The translations under genes were made by a program, and so were the position numbers. Shown piece by piece: positions 54,660-62,215 of a stretch of 64,000 nt of DNA (positions within the stretch are counted from its first letter, which is position 1; each line of letters starts with the position of its first letter). Source of the DNA: CAWCDJ01 sp963836015 (GTDB taxonomy: Bacteria; Acidobacteriota; Terriglobia; Bryobacterales; Bryobacteraceae); NCBI GenBank assembly GCA_963836015.1, contig CAWIIF010000015.1, positions 1,984,001-2,048,000 on the forward strand, given 5' to 3'. The notes beneath the pieces were generated by a model, which was not told where the DNA came from, searched no databases, and worked only from the letters and a program-made list of their open reading frames with translations.

Positions 54660-54767
54660 CGTGATTCATCATCACCACGCCCGCCAGCCCGCTGCTGCGC
54701 TCTCTTCAAAGAGGGTGGGTCAGTTCTGGAGAGCAGGGCTGGGTCAATTCTCCCAAGCGCCTAAGCC

Positions 54768-54978
54768 AGCTTTTTCCGCGAACCGGAGACGTTCGCGGTA
54801 CTGCAACGAAAGCTGCTCCCGAAGCTGATGGCCAAGCGGCCGCAAGGTGAGCCGCTCCGCATATGGGTTCCCGGATGCTCCACGGGCGAGGAGGTGTACT
54901 CGATTTGCGATGACGCTTCTCGAATTCCTGGACAACCGGGGCTCACGACTGGAGTCGCCTCATCGCGAGCAGTCGTGA
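54768..54978 (+). pseudogene. cheR methyltransferase fragment, frameshifted
   Basis: The frame S-F-F-R-E-P-E-T-F, then P-L-R-I-W-V-P-G-C-S-T-G-E-E-V-Y-S-I is the middle of a CheR-type chemotaxis methyltransferase, including the SAM-binding G-C-S-T-G-E-E. After 54906 the match goes on in the next frame (A-M-T-L-L-E-F-L) for about 20 residues and ends in a stop. Both the start and the end of cheR are missing. It adjoins the right end of the IS21-like element. Confidence 0.8.
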
Positions 54979-55009
54979 CGCAAAAAGGGGCGTTAGACCC
55001 TAGTCTAGT

Positions 55010-55168
55010 TTGGGTCACTGGGGCACGACCCCTGGGCAGAACTTCATTTACGTGCACCTGAACCGGGTCATCAAGAAGTACGACCTCGACATGATCTATG
55101 TCTCCGGCCCCGGGCACGGTGGCCCCGCCGCCGTGGCTAACACTTATCTGGAGGGCACGTACAGCGAG
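55010..55168 (+). pseudogene. Phosphoketolase fragment
   Basis: Fifty-three codons encode L-G-H-W-G-T-T-P-G-Q-N-F, then D-L-D-M-I-Y-V-S-G-P-G-H-G-G-P, and end T-Y-L-E-G-T-Y-S-E. This is the highly conserved N-terminal thiamine-diphosphate region of xylulose-5-phosphate/fructose-6-phosphate phosphoketolase. The frame runs straight into integrase sequence at 55169. No other part of the gene is seen. Confidence 0.85.
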
Positions 55169-55693
55169 ACCGGCCTCAGGAACAGCGAGATCACAGCGCT
55201 TCGCCATCAGGACGTGGAACTCGGCGTGGGTGCACATGTCAGGTGTGTCGGAAAAGGGCGCAAGATGAGATGCACCCCGCTACGTCCTGATGTGGTGGCA
55301 GTCCTGAAGGGTTGGTTGTCAGGACAAGGCGGCAAGCCAGAAGATCCTGTCTTCCCGAGTTCCAACGGCGGGCGCCTGAGCGCAGATGCACTGCAACGAC
55401 TCGTTTTGCGGCATTTCGCCACCGCACGTCGAACCTGTCCGTCGCTCGCCTCCAAGACCGTGACACCTCACACGCTTCGTCACGCCGCGGCCATGGCTCT
55501 GCTGCGTGGCGGCGTGGATCTCACCGTGATCGCTCTGTGGCTCGGTCATGAATCGACAGAGACGACTCAGATGTACCTTCACGCCGATATGCAACTGAAG
55601 GAACGAGCGCTGTCGCACGCCACTCCGAGCAGTCTGGTGCCACCGCGGTTCCGCCCCCCGGACTCGTTACTCGCATTCCTGGAAGGTCTGTGA
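55169..55693 (+). pseudogene. Tyrosine recombinase (integrase) 3' fragment
   Basis: The 174 codons hold the catalytic half of an XerD-like recombinase: T-G-L-R-N-S-E-I (Arg I) at the very start, H-T-L-R-H-A-A-A (HxxR) near residue 109, L-G-H-E-S-T-E-T-T near 133 and Tyr in M-Y-L-H-A-D. The core-binding N-terminal domain is absent. It is fused in frame to the phosphoketolase fragment and could be translated as a chimera from TTG 55010. It is related to, but not a copy of, the RIT recombinases. Confidence 0.85.
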
Positions 55694-55803
55694 TTATGCC
55701 GATAGGCGCAACCGCAAGAATTAGAGATCCTTCGAGAATGTGTGATGCTCATCACCGCGGCGCGGCATAATCTCGGACGCGGCATAATCTGGTCGAAAGA
55801 ATT

Positions 55804-56043
55804 TTGAAGAAGGCCATCCTTCACCGAAAAAACTCGCTGTTCTACAAGACCTTGAATGGGGCCAGAGTCGGCGATCTGTTCATGAGCCTGATCCATACCT
55901 GCGAACTGAACGGGGCCAATCCGTTCGATTATCTGACCGAGTTGCAGCGGCACGCCGAAGAGCTGAAACGAAGCCCCTCAGAGTGGATGCCCTGGAACTA
56001 CCGCGAAACCCTGGCCCGGCTGGCCAGTCCCGCGGCTGCGTAA
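55804..56043 (+). pseudogene. IS66-family transposase 3' fragment
   Basis: About 79 codons encode the conserved C-terminus of the IS66 TnpC transposase: H-R-K-N-S-L-F-Y-K-T near the start, V-G-D-L-F-M-S-L-I-H-T-C near residue 22, N-P-F-D-Y-L-T-E-L near 39, and a W-M-P-W-N-Y-R end. The DDE catalytic domain and the partner genes tnpA and tnpB are missing. The following 150 bases (56044-56192) hold no gene. Confidence 0.82.
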
Positions 56044-56192
56044 TATGATGAACCTCCCTGGCCGAAAAGGATCGACGGCGGCGCGGACCGCAACGTCACT
56101 CGAAATGGCCGGAAAACGGGCCTACCCAAAAACAAGAATTGGTTCACGTTTTTGGCCAGGCCCGGAGACTGTCCCTCCGACGGGTCAAGATG

Positions 56193-56954
56193 TCACTGCG
56201 GCCCGGTTCGACGCGCAAGGGCGATGAATCGGGGCGAGCCGAGCACATATGGAGCGCCTTCCAGGTCGCCGAATGCAGCGAGTGGTTCCAGGCCACTGCG
56301 TCGAAGCATTCGCCGGAGCTCCGCCGCCGAATGCACCCACTGATGGATCGGCTTCACCTCCCGCTGCTGGCCCCTCGTGAACGTATAGGTAATGTCCATT
56401 CGGCCCTCAGCGGCATCGTATATGTTCTGGCTCAGAAAATCCAGATCACCAATCCGTAGCGTCCGTTCTGCCACTAGCGCCGGAAGGATCGATTCTGATA
56501 CGGCTCCACTTTCGAGGACGAACCGGCCTCCCGGTTTCAACACCGACGCGATCGCATCTAAGAATCGCTGGCAGTTGTCGTAATCGAAATAACCGAAGCT
56601 GTTGCCCCAGCAGTACGCCGAGTCGAAGCGGCATCTCCACGGCAGGTTCCGCATGTCGGCCTGGACCCACTCGATCTCGGGTGCGTTGCGGCATGCCTCT
56701 TCAAGGAAGCCGGCCGAAATATCAACGCACGTCATCCGGACGCCATGTCGCGCCAATTCGATGGCATGACGTCCGTTGCCGCAAGGCACATCGAGCGCGC
56801 TCATTCCTGACTGCAATTGCAGTCGGTCTACCAGGAAACTGGCCTCGCGGGCGGTCAGCTCCGGCGTCACGGCACCGCGCCACATGTCGAGGGCAAGGCC
56901 CTCAAAAAACGTCTCAAACCAATTTGGATACACTATTGCTCTCCGTAGATACAC
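56193..56954 (-). CDS. Class I SAM-dependent methyltransferase
   Basis: The 253-residue protein has a complete Rossmann methyltransferase core: motif I A-L-D-V-P-C-G-N-G-R-H near 54, acidic V-D-I-S near 77 and V-Q-A-D-M-R-N-L near 97. W-G-N-S-F-G-Y-F near 115 and L-K-P-G-G-R-F-V near 139 follow. The substrate is not indicated. It is the only apparently whole non-mobile gene within the island, opposite in direction to the fragments around it. The ATG at 56954 gives the full fold; a GTG seven codons later is an alternative. Confidence 0.8.
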   Translation of the reverse strand: MYLRRAIVYPNWFETFFEGLALDMWRGAVTPELTAREASFLVDRLQLQSGMSALDVPCGNGRHAIELARHGVRMTCVDISAGFLEEACRNAPEIEWVQADMRNLPWRCRFDSAYCWGNSFGYFDYDNCQRFLDAIASVLKPGGRFVLESGAVSESILPALVAERTLRIGDLDFLSQNIYDAAEGRMDITYTFTRGQQREVKPIHQWVHSAAELRRMLRRSGLEPLAAFGDLEGAPYVLGSPRFIALARRTGPQ

Positions 56955-57575
56955 TAAGACTCCTCAGTGGTGGGCCGCGGAATGGAGAGCTATCGGACGG
57001 CGGTCAGCGGCTGGTCCTCGGGGACAATTATACGTCGTCGTGGACTTCTCCGAGTTGTCACTGTCCTAAAAAAGCAGGTCGCGCCCAATCACAAGGCAGG
57101 CTTACCGAAAGGTTGCTTGCCGATGCCGCAACACAGCCCACCTGCGGGGCGTCCAACAACCGCACGGGATCGAACAAACGGCGACTGGAGGCCGACATCA
57201 GTGCCTCAAGCGTTTTGGTTCCGCCGGGAAGAGTACAGATCTTGGGTTTGGCAGGGGTATCAATTTTCAGTTGACCCATAGTTTTCAGTTGACCCATGGT
57301 GGTCGGCTCTGCCCATGGCCTTGAGACGGGTGCAGCAAAAGGGCAAGAAATGGGCAAACTGCGCCGCGACGTTTTACACGAGATCGGCCTCATCTTCCTA
57401 AAGCGCTCATATTTCTGTGAATTTGCCTGATCGACTGATTCTGAATTCGTCACCGACCTTCTGGTCTTAACCAGGAAGTTCGCCGGAAAAGCGCGCAAGC
57501 CGAGCCCTAGGCTATCCTGTTCAGGGATCCTCTAAATTATTTATTTTGAATTAATTAGCAGGCAGGCAGGGACAG
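56955..57575. other. Non-coding stretch with transposon-end remnants
   Basis: I see no credible gene in these 620 bases; the open frames lack any family pattern. Two direct copies of TTTTCAGTTGACCCAT (57264-57279, 57282-57297) resemble, in inverse orientation, the TGGGTCA-type repeats near the IS21-like right end (54713-54752). They may be the end of another such element. AT-rich sequence follows at 57530-57560. Confidence 0.45.
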
Positions 57576-58864
57576 GCTCTAGATCATTAATGGGGGCAGA
57601 CCCCGCCCTCGACTGATAGAACATTCTTGAGGAGAATTGTTTTGATCAGTCCAGAAGCGGTTTTAGGTCTGCCTGGATACCAGACTACAGGCATCGAGGA
57701 AGTTTCGGGCATGGTGCGGATCTCGGCCCGCTACGCGGGGCCGAATGCGTGTCCGGATTGCGGCAGCCAGCGGCTGCGGATCAAGGACAAGCGAATGCGG
57801 GCGCCGCGCCATGAGTGCTGGGGATTGCGGCAGTGCGTGCTGGAGGTGGAGTCGAGCAAGTACCGGTGCAAGGACTGCGGCCGCAGTTTCTGGCAGCGAT
57901 TGCCGGGGATCTTGCCACGAAAACGGTCGACCGAGCCGTTCCGTCGCCAGGTCTTTGTCAATCATTACGACGGTGTCAATCGCAGCCGGCTGGCCCAGAG
58001 GGTGGCGGTCGGCAGCGCCACCGTCGAGCGCTGGTTTCATGACTTTCTGAGGCGGGAATTGGCAGAGCGGCGTGGTGCCGAGTGTCCACGCGTTCTCGGC
58101 ATCGACGAGCATTTCTTTTCTAAGAAGGACGGCTACGCCACCACCTTCTGCGATCTGCGTCGGCACAGGGTCTTTGATGTCGTGCTCGGACGCAGCGAAG
58201 CGGTCTTGGAGGACTACCTGGCCAGACTCCCGGGCAAAGACCGCGTGCGGGTCGTTTGCATGGACCTGGCCAGCGTCTACCGCGTGCTCGTCCGCAAGCA
58301 CTTCCCCAAGGCCAAGATCGTGGCCGATCGATTCCACGTCATCCGGCTGATTAACCATCACTTCCTGGCCTGCTGGCGGGAAATCGATCCCACCGGAGCC
58401 CGGCACCGCGGTCTGCTCTCGCTGATGCGCCGTCATCGTCACAATCTCAAGCTGGAGCAGAAGGCCAAACTCGAGCTGTACTTCGATCAGTTCCCGGTTT
58501 TGCGAGAGATCTACCGCTTTAAACAGCGGCTCTGCTATCTACTGCTGAAGAAGCATCGTACGCGCAAACAGTGCCAGCATCTGGCCAATCGCTTCCTGCG
58601 CGCCTTAGAAGACCTGAAAACGGCGGGGGTGGCGCAACTGGTACAACTCGGCCAGACGCTGGAATCGTGGAAAATCGAGGTTGCCATGATGTGGCGCTTT
58701 ACCCGGAACAACGGCATCACCGAGGGCTTCCACACGAAGATGGAAGTCCTGCAGCGCCAGGCATACGGATTTCGCAATTTCAATAACTACCGGTTGAGGG
58801 TTAAGATTATGTGTTCGTGAGAATCAGTCGAGGCGGGGTCTGCCCCCATTAAGGGCGTAGAGCC
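57576..58864 (+). mobile_element. ISL3-family insertion sequence
   Basis: One transposase gene (57642-58820) is bounded by inverted ends. The left end (57576-57617) and the right end (58822-58864) share GGCTCTA, TTAATGGGGGCAGACC and CGACTGAT in inverse orientation, with a few differences and one extra base. The right end is present twice (see the tandem repeat). No clear 8-bp target duplication was found. Confidence 0.75.
57642..58820 (+). CDS. ISL3-family transposase
   Basis: The 392-residue protein has the ISL3 layout. It starts with an N-terminal zinc ribbon (C-P-D-C-G-S near 41; C-K-D-C-G-R-S-F near 82) and a helix-turn-helix region near 125. The DDE core has G-I-D-E-H-F-F near 157, V-C-M-D-L-A-S near 212 and the final Glu in N-G-I-T-E-G-F-H near 363. 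The TTG at 57642 was chosen since GAGGAGA lies six bases upstream. Length and motifs suggest an active enzyme. Confidence 0.9.
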   Translation: MISPEAVLGLPGYQTTGIEEVSGMVRISARYAGPNACPDCGSQRLRIKDKRMRAPRHECWGLRQCVLEVESSKYRCKDCGRSFWQRLPGILPRKRSTEPFRRQVFVNHYDGVNRSRLAQRVAVGSATVERWFHDFLRRELAERRGAECPRVLGIDEHFFSKKDGYATTFCDLRRHRVFDVVLGRSEAVLEDYLARLPGKDRVRVVCMDLASVYRVLVRKHFPKAKIVADRFHVIRLINHHFLACWREIDPTGARHRGLLSLMRRHRHNLKLEQKAKLELYFDQFPVLREIYRFKQRLCYLLLKKHRTRKQCQHLANRFLRALEDLKTAGVAQLVQLGQTLESWKIEVAMMWRFTRNNGITEGFHTKMEVLQRQAYGFRNFNNYRLRVKIMCS

Positions 58865-58909
58865 AGAATCAGTCGAGGCGGGGTCTGCCCCCATTAAGGG
58901 CGTAGAGCC
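58820..58909. repeat. Tandem 45-base repeat at the ISL3 right end
   Basis: Two identical 45-base units (58820-58864, 58865-58909) start AGAATCAGTCGAGG and end GTAGAGCC. Each contains the full right inverted end of the ISL3 element, so the end is doubled. Confidence 0.92.
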
Positions 58910-58933
58910 CGGAATTGGCGTACAGCCGACAAA

Positions 58934-59011
58934 TGGTCGGGGCGAGTGGATTCGAACCACCGACCTCCTGGTCCCGAACCAGGCGCTCTAGCCAGGCTGA
59001 GCCACGCCCCG
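58934..59011 (-). tRNA. tRNA-Pro (CGG)
   Basis: On the minus strand the 78 bases start CGGGGCG and end CGCCCCGACCA, giving a perfect seven-pair acceptor stem with encoded CCA. The anticodon stem CCTGG/CCAGG encloses TTCGGGA, so the anticodon is CGG. The T-loop GGTTCGAATCC is canonical. Its 3' end faces the mobile island, a common place for island integration. Confidence 0.96.
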
Positions 59012-59068
59012 AACTTTCTAGTGTAGTCGGTTGCACCCCCTTTACACAAGCGCGGTACTATCGAAATC

Positions 59069-60395
59069 GTGAGCGATACCAGGAAGTTACGCGAACTGCC
59101 GGCGGTGCATGAGGTTGTCGAGCGGCTCGGGCGGCAGTCGGGGAGGTTCCCGCGGACCCTGGTCGTGGCCGAGGCGCGGCGCGTCCTGGAGGGGCTGCGA
59201 ACCGAACTCCTGGCGGGGAAAGCGGGGGCGGAGGCGGCCGAGGAGCGGGTCGGCGAAGCGCTCGCGGCCCTCGAATGCCCTTCCCTACGGCGGGTCATCA
59301 ACGCCACCGGCGTCGTGCTGCATACCAACCTGGGACGGGCGCCACTCGCCCCTTTGACGATCCCAGGCGGGTATTCCAACCTCGAATACGACCTGGAGGC
59401 CGGGCGGCGTGGGAAGCGCGACACGCATATCGCGGGGCTGCTCGAACGGCTGCTGGGGGCGCCGGGGATCGCGGTCAATAACAACGCCGCGGCGGTCTTC
59501 CTGGCCCTGAACGAACTGGCGGCGGGGGGCGAAGTGCTGGTCTCGCGCGGGGAGCTCATCGAGATCGGCGACGGGTTCCGCATTCCGGACATCATGGAGC
59601 GCTCGGGGGCGTTGCTGCGCGAGGTGGGCACCACCAACCGCACCCACATCGACGACTACCGCGCGGCCATCGGCGAGCGAACGCGGCTGCTGATGCGGGT
59701 TCATCGCAGCAATTTCCGGATCGAGGGATTCACGGCCACGCCGGCGCTGGGCGAACTGACGGCGCTGGGCCGCGAGCGCGGGCTGCCGGTCTATGAAGAC
59801 CTGGGCAGCGGCTGCGTCACCGACCTGCGCGACTTCGGGATCGACGAGCCGCTGGTTTCCGAGAGCCTCGCAGGCCGGCGTGGACCTGGTCTCCTTCAGC
59901 GGCGACAAACTGCTGGGCGGACCGCAGGCCGGCATTCTGGCCGGCAAAGCGGAGATCGTGGCGCGGCTGCGTCGCAACCCGCTATTCCGCGCGCTGCGGC
60001 TCGACAAGCTCATCTACCAGGTGCTCGAAACCACCCTGCGCGACCTGCTGCTGGAGCGATGGAACGAAATTCCGGCGCTGGCCATGATCCGGCAGGCTCC
60101 GGAGGAGATTTTCGCGCGGGCCGAAGCGCTGCTGAAACGCTGGCCGGACCTGAAGGCGGAGATCGTGCCGGGGCATTCGGTGATCGGCGGCGGCTCCACG
60201 CCGCAGCAATCCCTGCCGACGTGGCTTCTGGCGCTCGAAACGAAAGAGACGGTGGAAACCGAACGGCGGCTGCGCAGGGGCACGCCGCCGGTGATCGCGC
60301 GGATCGAGGAAGACCGGGTGGTTCTCGACTTGCGGACCGTGCTGCCGGCGGAAGAGGATGAACTGGCCGCGGCGCTACTCAAAGGCGCCGGCTAG
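59069..60395 (+). CDS. selA: L-seryl-tRNA(Sec) selenium transferase, with one frameshift
   Basis: Frame one (GTG 59069) covers the tRNA-binding N-domain (A-V-H-E-V-V-E-R-L, F-P-R-T-L-V-V-A-E-A-R) and the first part of the PLP fold: N-A-T-G-V-V-L-H-T-N-L-G-R, then D-L-G-S-G-C-V. At 59873, inside GCAGGCC, one extra G moves the match to the next frame, which continues A-G-V-D-L-V-S-F-S-G-D-K with the PLP lysine and goes to the stop at 60395. Without that base it is a full-length SelA of about 441 residues, which turns Ser-tRNA(Sec) into Sec-tRNA(Sec). As read, the gene would be dead; an assembly error is quite possible. The stop overlaps the convergent efp gene by four bases. Confidence 0.85.
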
Positions 60396-60949
60396 GCGCG
60401 TTCCTGATAGGTGCCTTCGGCGGTGTTGACGCGGATCTTCTCGCCTTCCGTGATGAAGGGCGGCACCTGCACGACGAGCCCGGTTTCGGTTTTGGCCGGC
60501 TTGGTGACGTTCGAAACGGTGGCGCCTTTCAGTCCGGGCTCGGTTTCGACCACGGTGAGATCGACGGTGGCCGGAAGCTCCACACTGATGGGCTTACCCT
60601 CGTAGAACTCCACCGTCACCTTGAGCTGCGAGATGAGGTACTGGGTGGCATCGCCGAGCAGGTCTTTCATGAGGTGCATCTGCTCGTACGTCTCGGTGTT
60701 CATGAAGTAGTAGTATTCGCCGTCGTCGTACAAATACTCCATCTCATGCTCTTCGAGCATCGCCTTCTCCACGCGGTCTTCGGAAGAGAAGCGGTGCTCG
60801 GTCATGGTCCCGCTGCGCAAGCTGCGCATTTTGGCTTGCACGAACCCGCGCAGGTTGCCGGGCGTCCGGTGGTTCACGCTGAAAATCGAATACAGCTCGT
60901 TGTTGAACTTGACCACCATGCCCGGACGCAGTTGTGTTGCAGAAATCAT
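60392..60949 (-). CDS. efp: Elongation factor P
   Basis: The 185-residue protein has the three beta-barrel domains of EF-P and the closing signature P-P-F-I-T-E-G-E-K-I-R-V. It relieves ribosomes stalled at proline runs. The loop that carries the modified residue reads H-R-T-P-G-N-L-R-G-F-V, so the position of E. coli Lys34 holds Asn32 and the next basic residue is Arg34. Lysylation of the standard site is therefore not possible, and no modification gene is seen. The start lies 48 bases before the Gfo/Idh gene's end, on the same strand. Confidence 0.95.
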   Translation of the reverse strand: MISATQLRPGMVVKFNNELYSIFSVNHRTPGNLRGFVQAKMRSLRSGTMTEHRFSSEDRVEKAMLEEHEMEYLYDDGEYYYFMNTETYEQMHLMKDLLGDATQYLISQLKVTVEFYEGKPISVELPATVDLTVVETEPGLKGATVSNVTKPAKTETGLVVQVPPFITEGEKIRVNTAEGTYQERA

Positions 60950-60997
60950 GAAACTCCTCAGTGTAATGGTCTTGAAACTACCAGTATAGCAAGCACC

Positions 60998-62197
60998 CTA
61001 GAACGGCTGGATCTCCTCGCGAACCGGGTCGAAATCAATGCGGCGCTTCTGCATGTAAGAAATGTTACCGAGGTGCGACGCCTGCGCGGAGCGGTGTCCG
61101 ATGAGCACGTCGGCATTGGGCTGTTTGCGCGACTTCACGCACTCCATGAAGTTCTCGACGTGATCCATGTCGATGTTGCTGAACGCCTTGACGACAGTGG
61201 TCTCGGCGCCGCGCCCGATGGGGGTGAACTCATAGCGGCCGCGGTCGATCCAGAGGCGGCCCTTGGTTCCGCAGAACTCCTGGGCGGCGCCGGTGATGCC
61301 GGGCACCAGGGTGGCCTCGAAGGTGGCGGTGAACTGGGTCGGGTATTCGAGCAGGACGTTGATGGTGTCGGGCGCGGTGCGGCCGTCCTTGTAATTGTAG
61401 ACGCCGCCGGCGGCCTGGGCGGAGAACGGAATATCGTCGCCCATGTACATGTGGACCACATCGATCCAGTGCGTGAAGAGGTCGGTGACCTGACCGCCGC
61501 CGAAATCGAGATAGGCGCGCCAGTTCCAATACTGCTGCGGGTCCCAGTCGCGCCACTTCACGGGGCCGAGGAAGTGCGCCCAATCGAGGTCCGCGGGCAG
61601 GGTCTGCAGGGATGCCGGCGCTTTGCGCAGGTGGTAGCCGTTACCGTGCCACCAGGTGCGGGCGAGGGTGATCTTGCCGAGCTTGCCGGTATCGAGGTAC
61701 TCCTTCTTCGCCTGAATGTAGTGCTGGCCGGAGCGCTGCTGCATGCCGACCTGGCAGACGCGATTGTTGACGCGGGCGGCCTTGACGATCTGCGGACCCT
61801 CTTCGATGGTGCGGGTGAGCGGCTTCTCGACATAGACGTCCTTGCCGGCGTTCAAGGCGTCGATGGCGATGGCGGTGTGCCAGTGGTCGGGCACGCCGAT
61901 GAGGGCCACATCCACCCCTTTGAGCTCGAGCAGCTTGCGATGGTCGCTGAAGCCCTGGGCGTTGGGCGCTACCTCCTTGGCCTTGGCGAGGTTGGTGGCC
62001 CAGATATCGCAGAGGGCGACGACATCGACCGAGCCGGTCTTGAGGAAGTTGCCCATGTCATATCGGCCGCGCTCGCCGCAGCCGATCAGGCCGAGCTGCA
62101 CACGGTCGTTGGCGCCGAGGATTCGGGAATAGGAGAGCGCGCTGGCCGCGGTGACACCGCGCAGAAACGCCCGGCGGGGGACGTCGGTTTCAGACAT
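60998..62197 (-). CDS. Tat-exported Gfo/Idh/MocA-family oxidoreductase
   Basis: The 399-residue protein starts with a twin-arginine signal (P-R-R-A-F-L-R-G-V-T-A-A-S-A). The NAD-binding fold follows (L-G-L-I-G-C-G-E-R-G near 36; E-K-P-L near 125, the conserved catalytic Lys motif). The C-terminal domain has G-G-G-Q-V-T-D-L-F-T-H-W-I-D near 225. Such enzymes oxidise or hydrolyse sugars and cyclitols, and exported members are abundant in acidobacteria and planctomycetes. The cofactor is presumably bound tightly before export. Substrate unknown. Confidence 0.88.
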   Translation of the reverse strand: MSETDVPRRAFLRGVTAASALSYSRILGANDRVQLGLIGCGERGRYDMGNFLKTGSVDVVALCDIWATNLAKAKEVAPNAQGFSDHRKLLELKGVDVALIGVPDHWHTAIAIDALNAGKDVYVEKPLTRTIEEGPQIVKAARVNNRVCQVGMQQRSGQHYIQAKKEYLDTGKLGKITLARTWWHGNGYHLRKAPASLQTLPADLDWAHFLGPVKWRDWDPQQYWNWRAYLDFGGGQVTDLFTHWIDVVHMYMGDDIPFSAQAAGGVYNYKDGRTAPDTINVLLEYPTQFTATFEATLVPGITGAAQEFCGTKGRLWIDRGRYEFTPIGRGAETTVVKAFSNIDMDHVENFMECVKSRKQPNADVLIGHRSAQASHLGNISYMQKRRIDFDPVREEIQPF

Positions 62198-62215
62198 AAC
62201 CAGATTATAAGCCCG

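Larger units (their letters stand above)
47488..54767 (-). mobile_element. IS21-like transposon with ParB-like and zinc-motif passengers, disrupted by a RIT element
   Basis: The element holds, in transcription order on the minus strand, a zinc-motif gene, a ParB-like gene, istA and istB (the last split). The left limit is where the kinase gene loses its family match (about 47487), the right limit just before the cheR remnant (54768). Right-end DNA (54713-54752) has two spaced copies of TGGGTCA[G/A]TTCT, a repeat style common at IS21 ends. I could not match this with the left end, and the two flanks belong to different genes, so exact termini are unknown and a rearrangement is likely. Confidence 0.6.

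Noticed and set aside
57058..57498. 146-codon minus-strand frame in the island gap
   Set aside because: No ribosome site or domain, and it runs through repeat remnants.
58820..58909. Possible CRISPR array from the tandem 45-base repeat
   Set aside because: There are two directly adjoining copies without spacers, no cas genes, and the unit is an insertion-sequence end.
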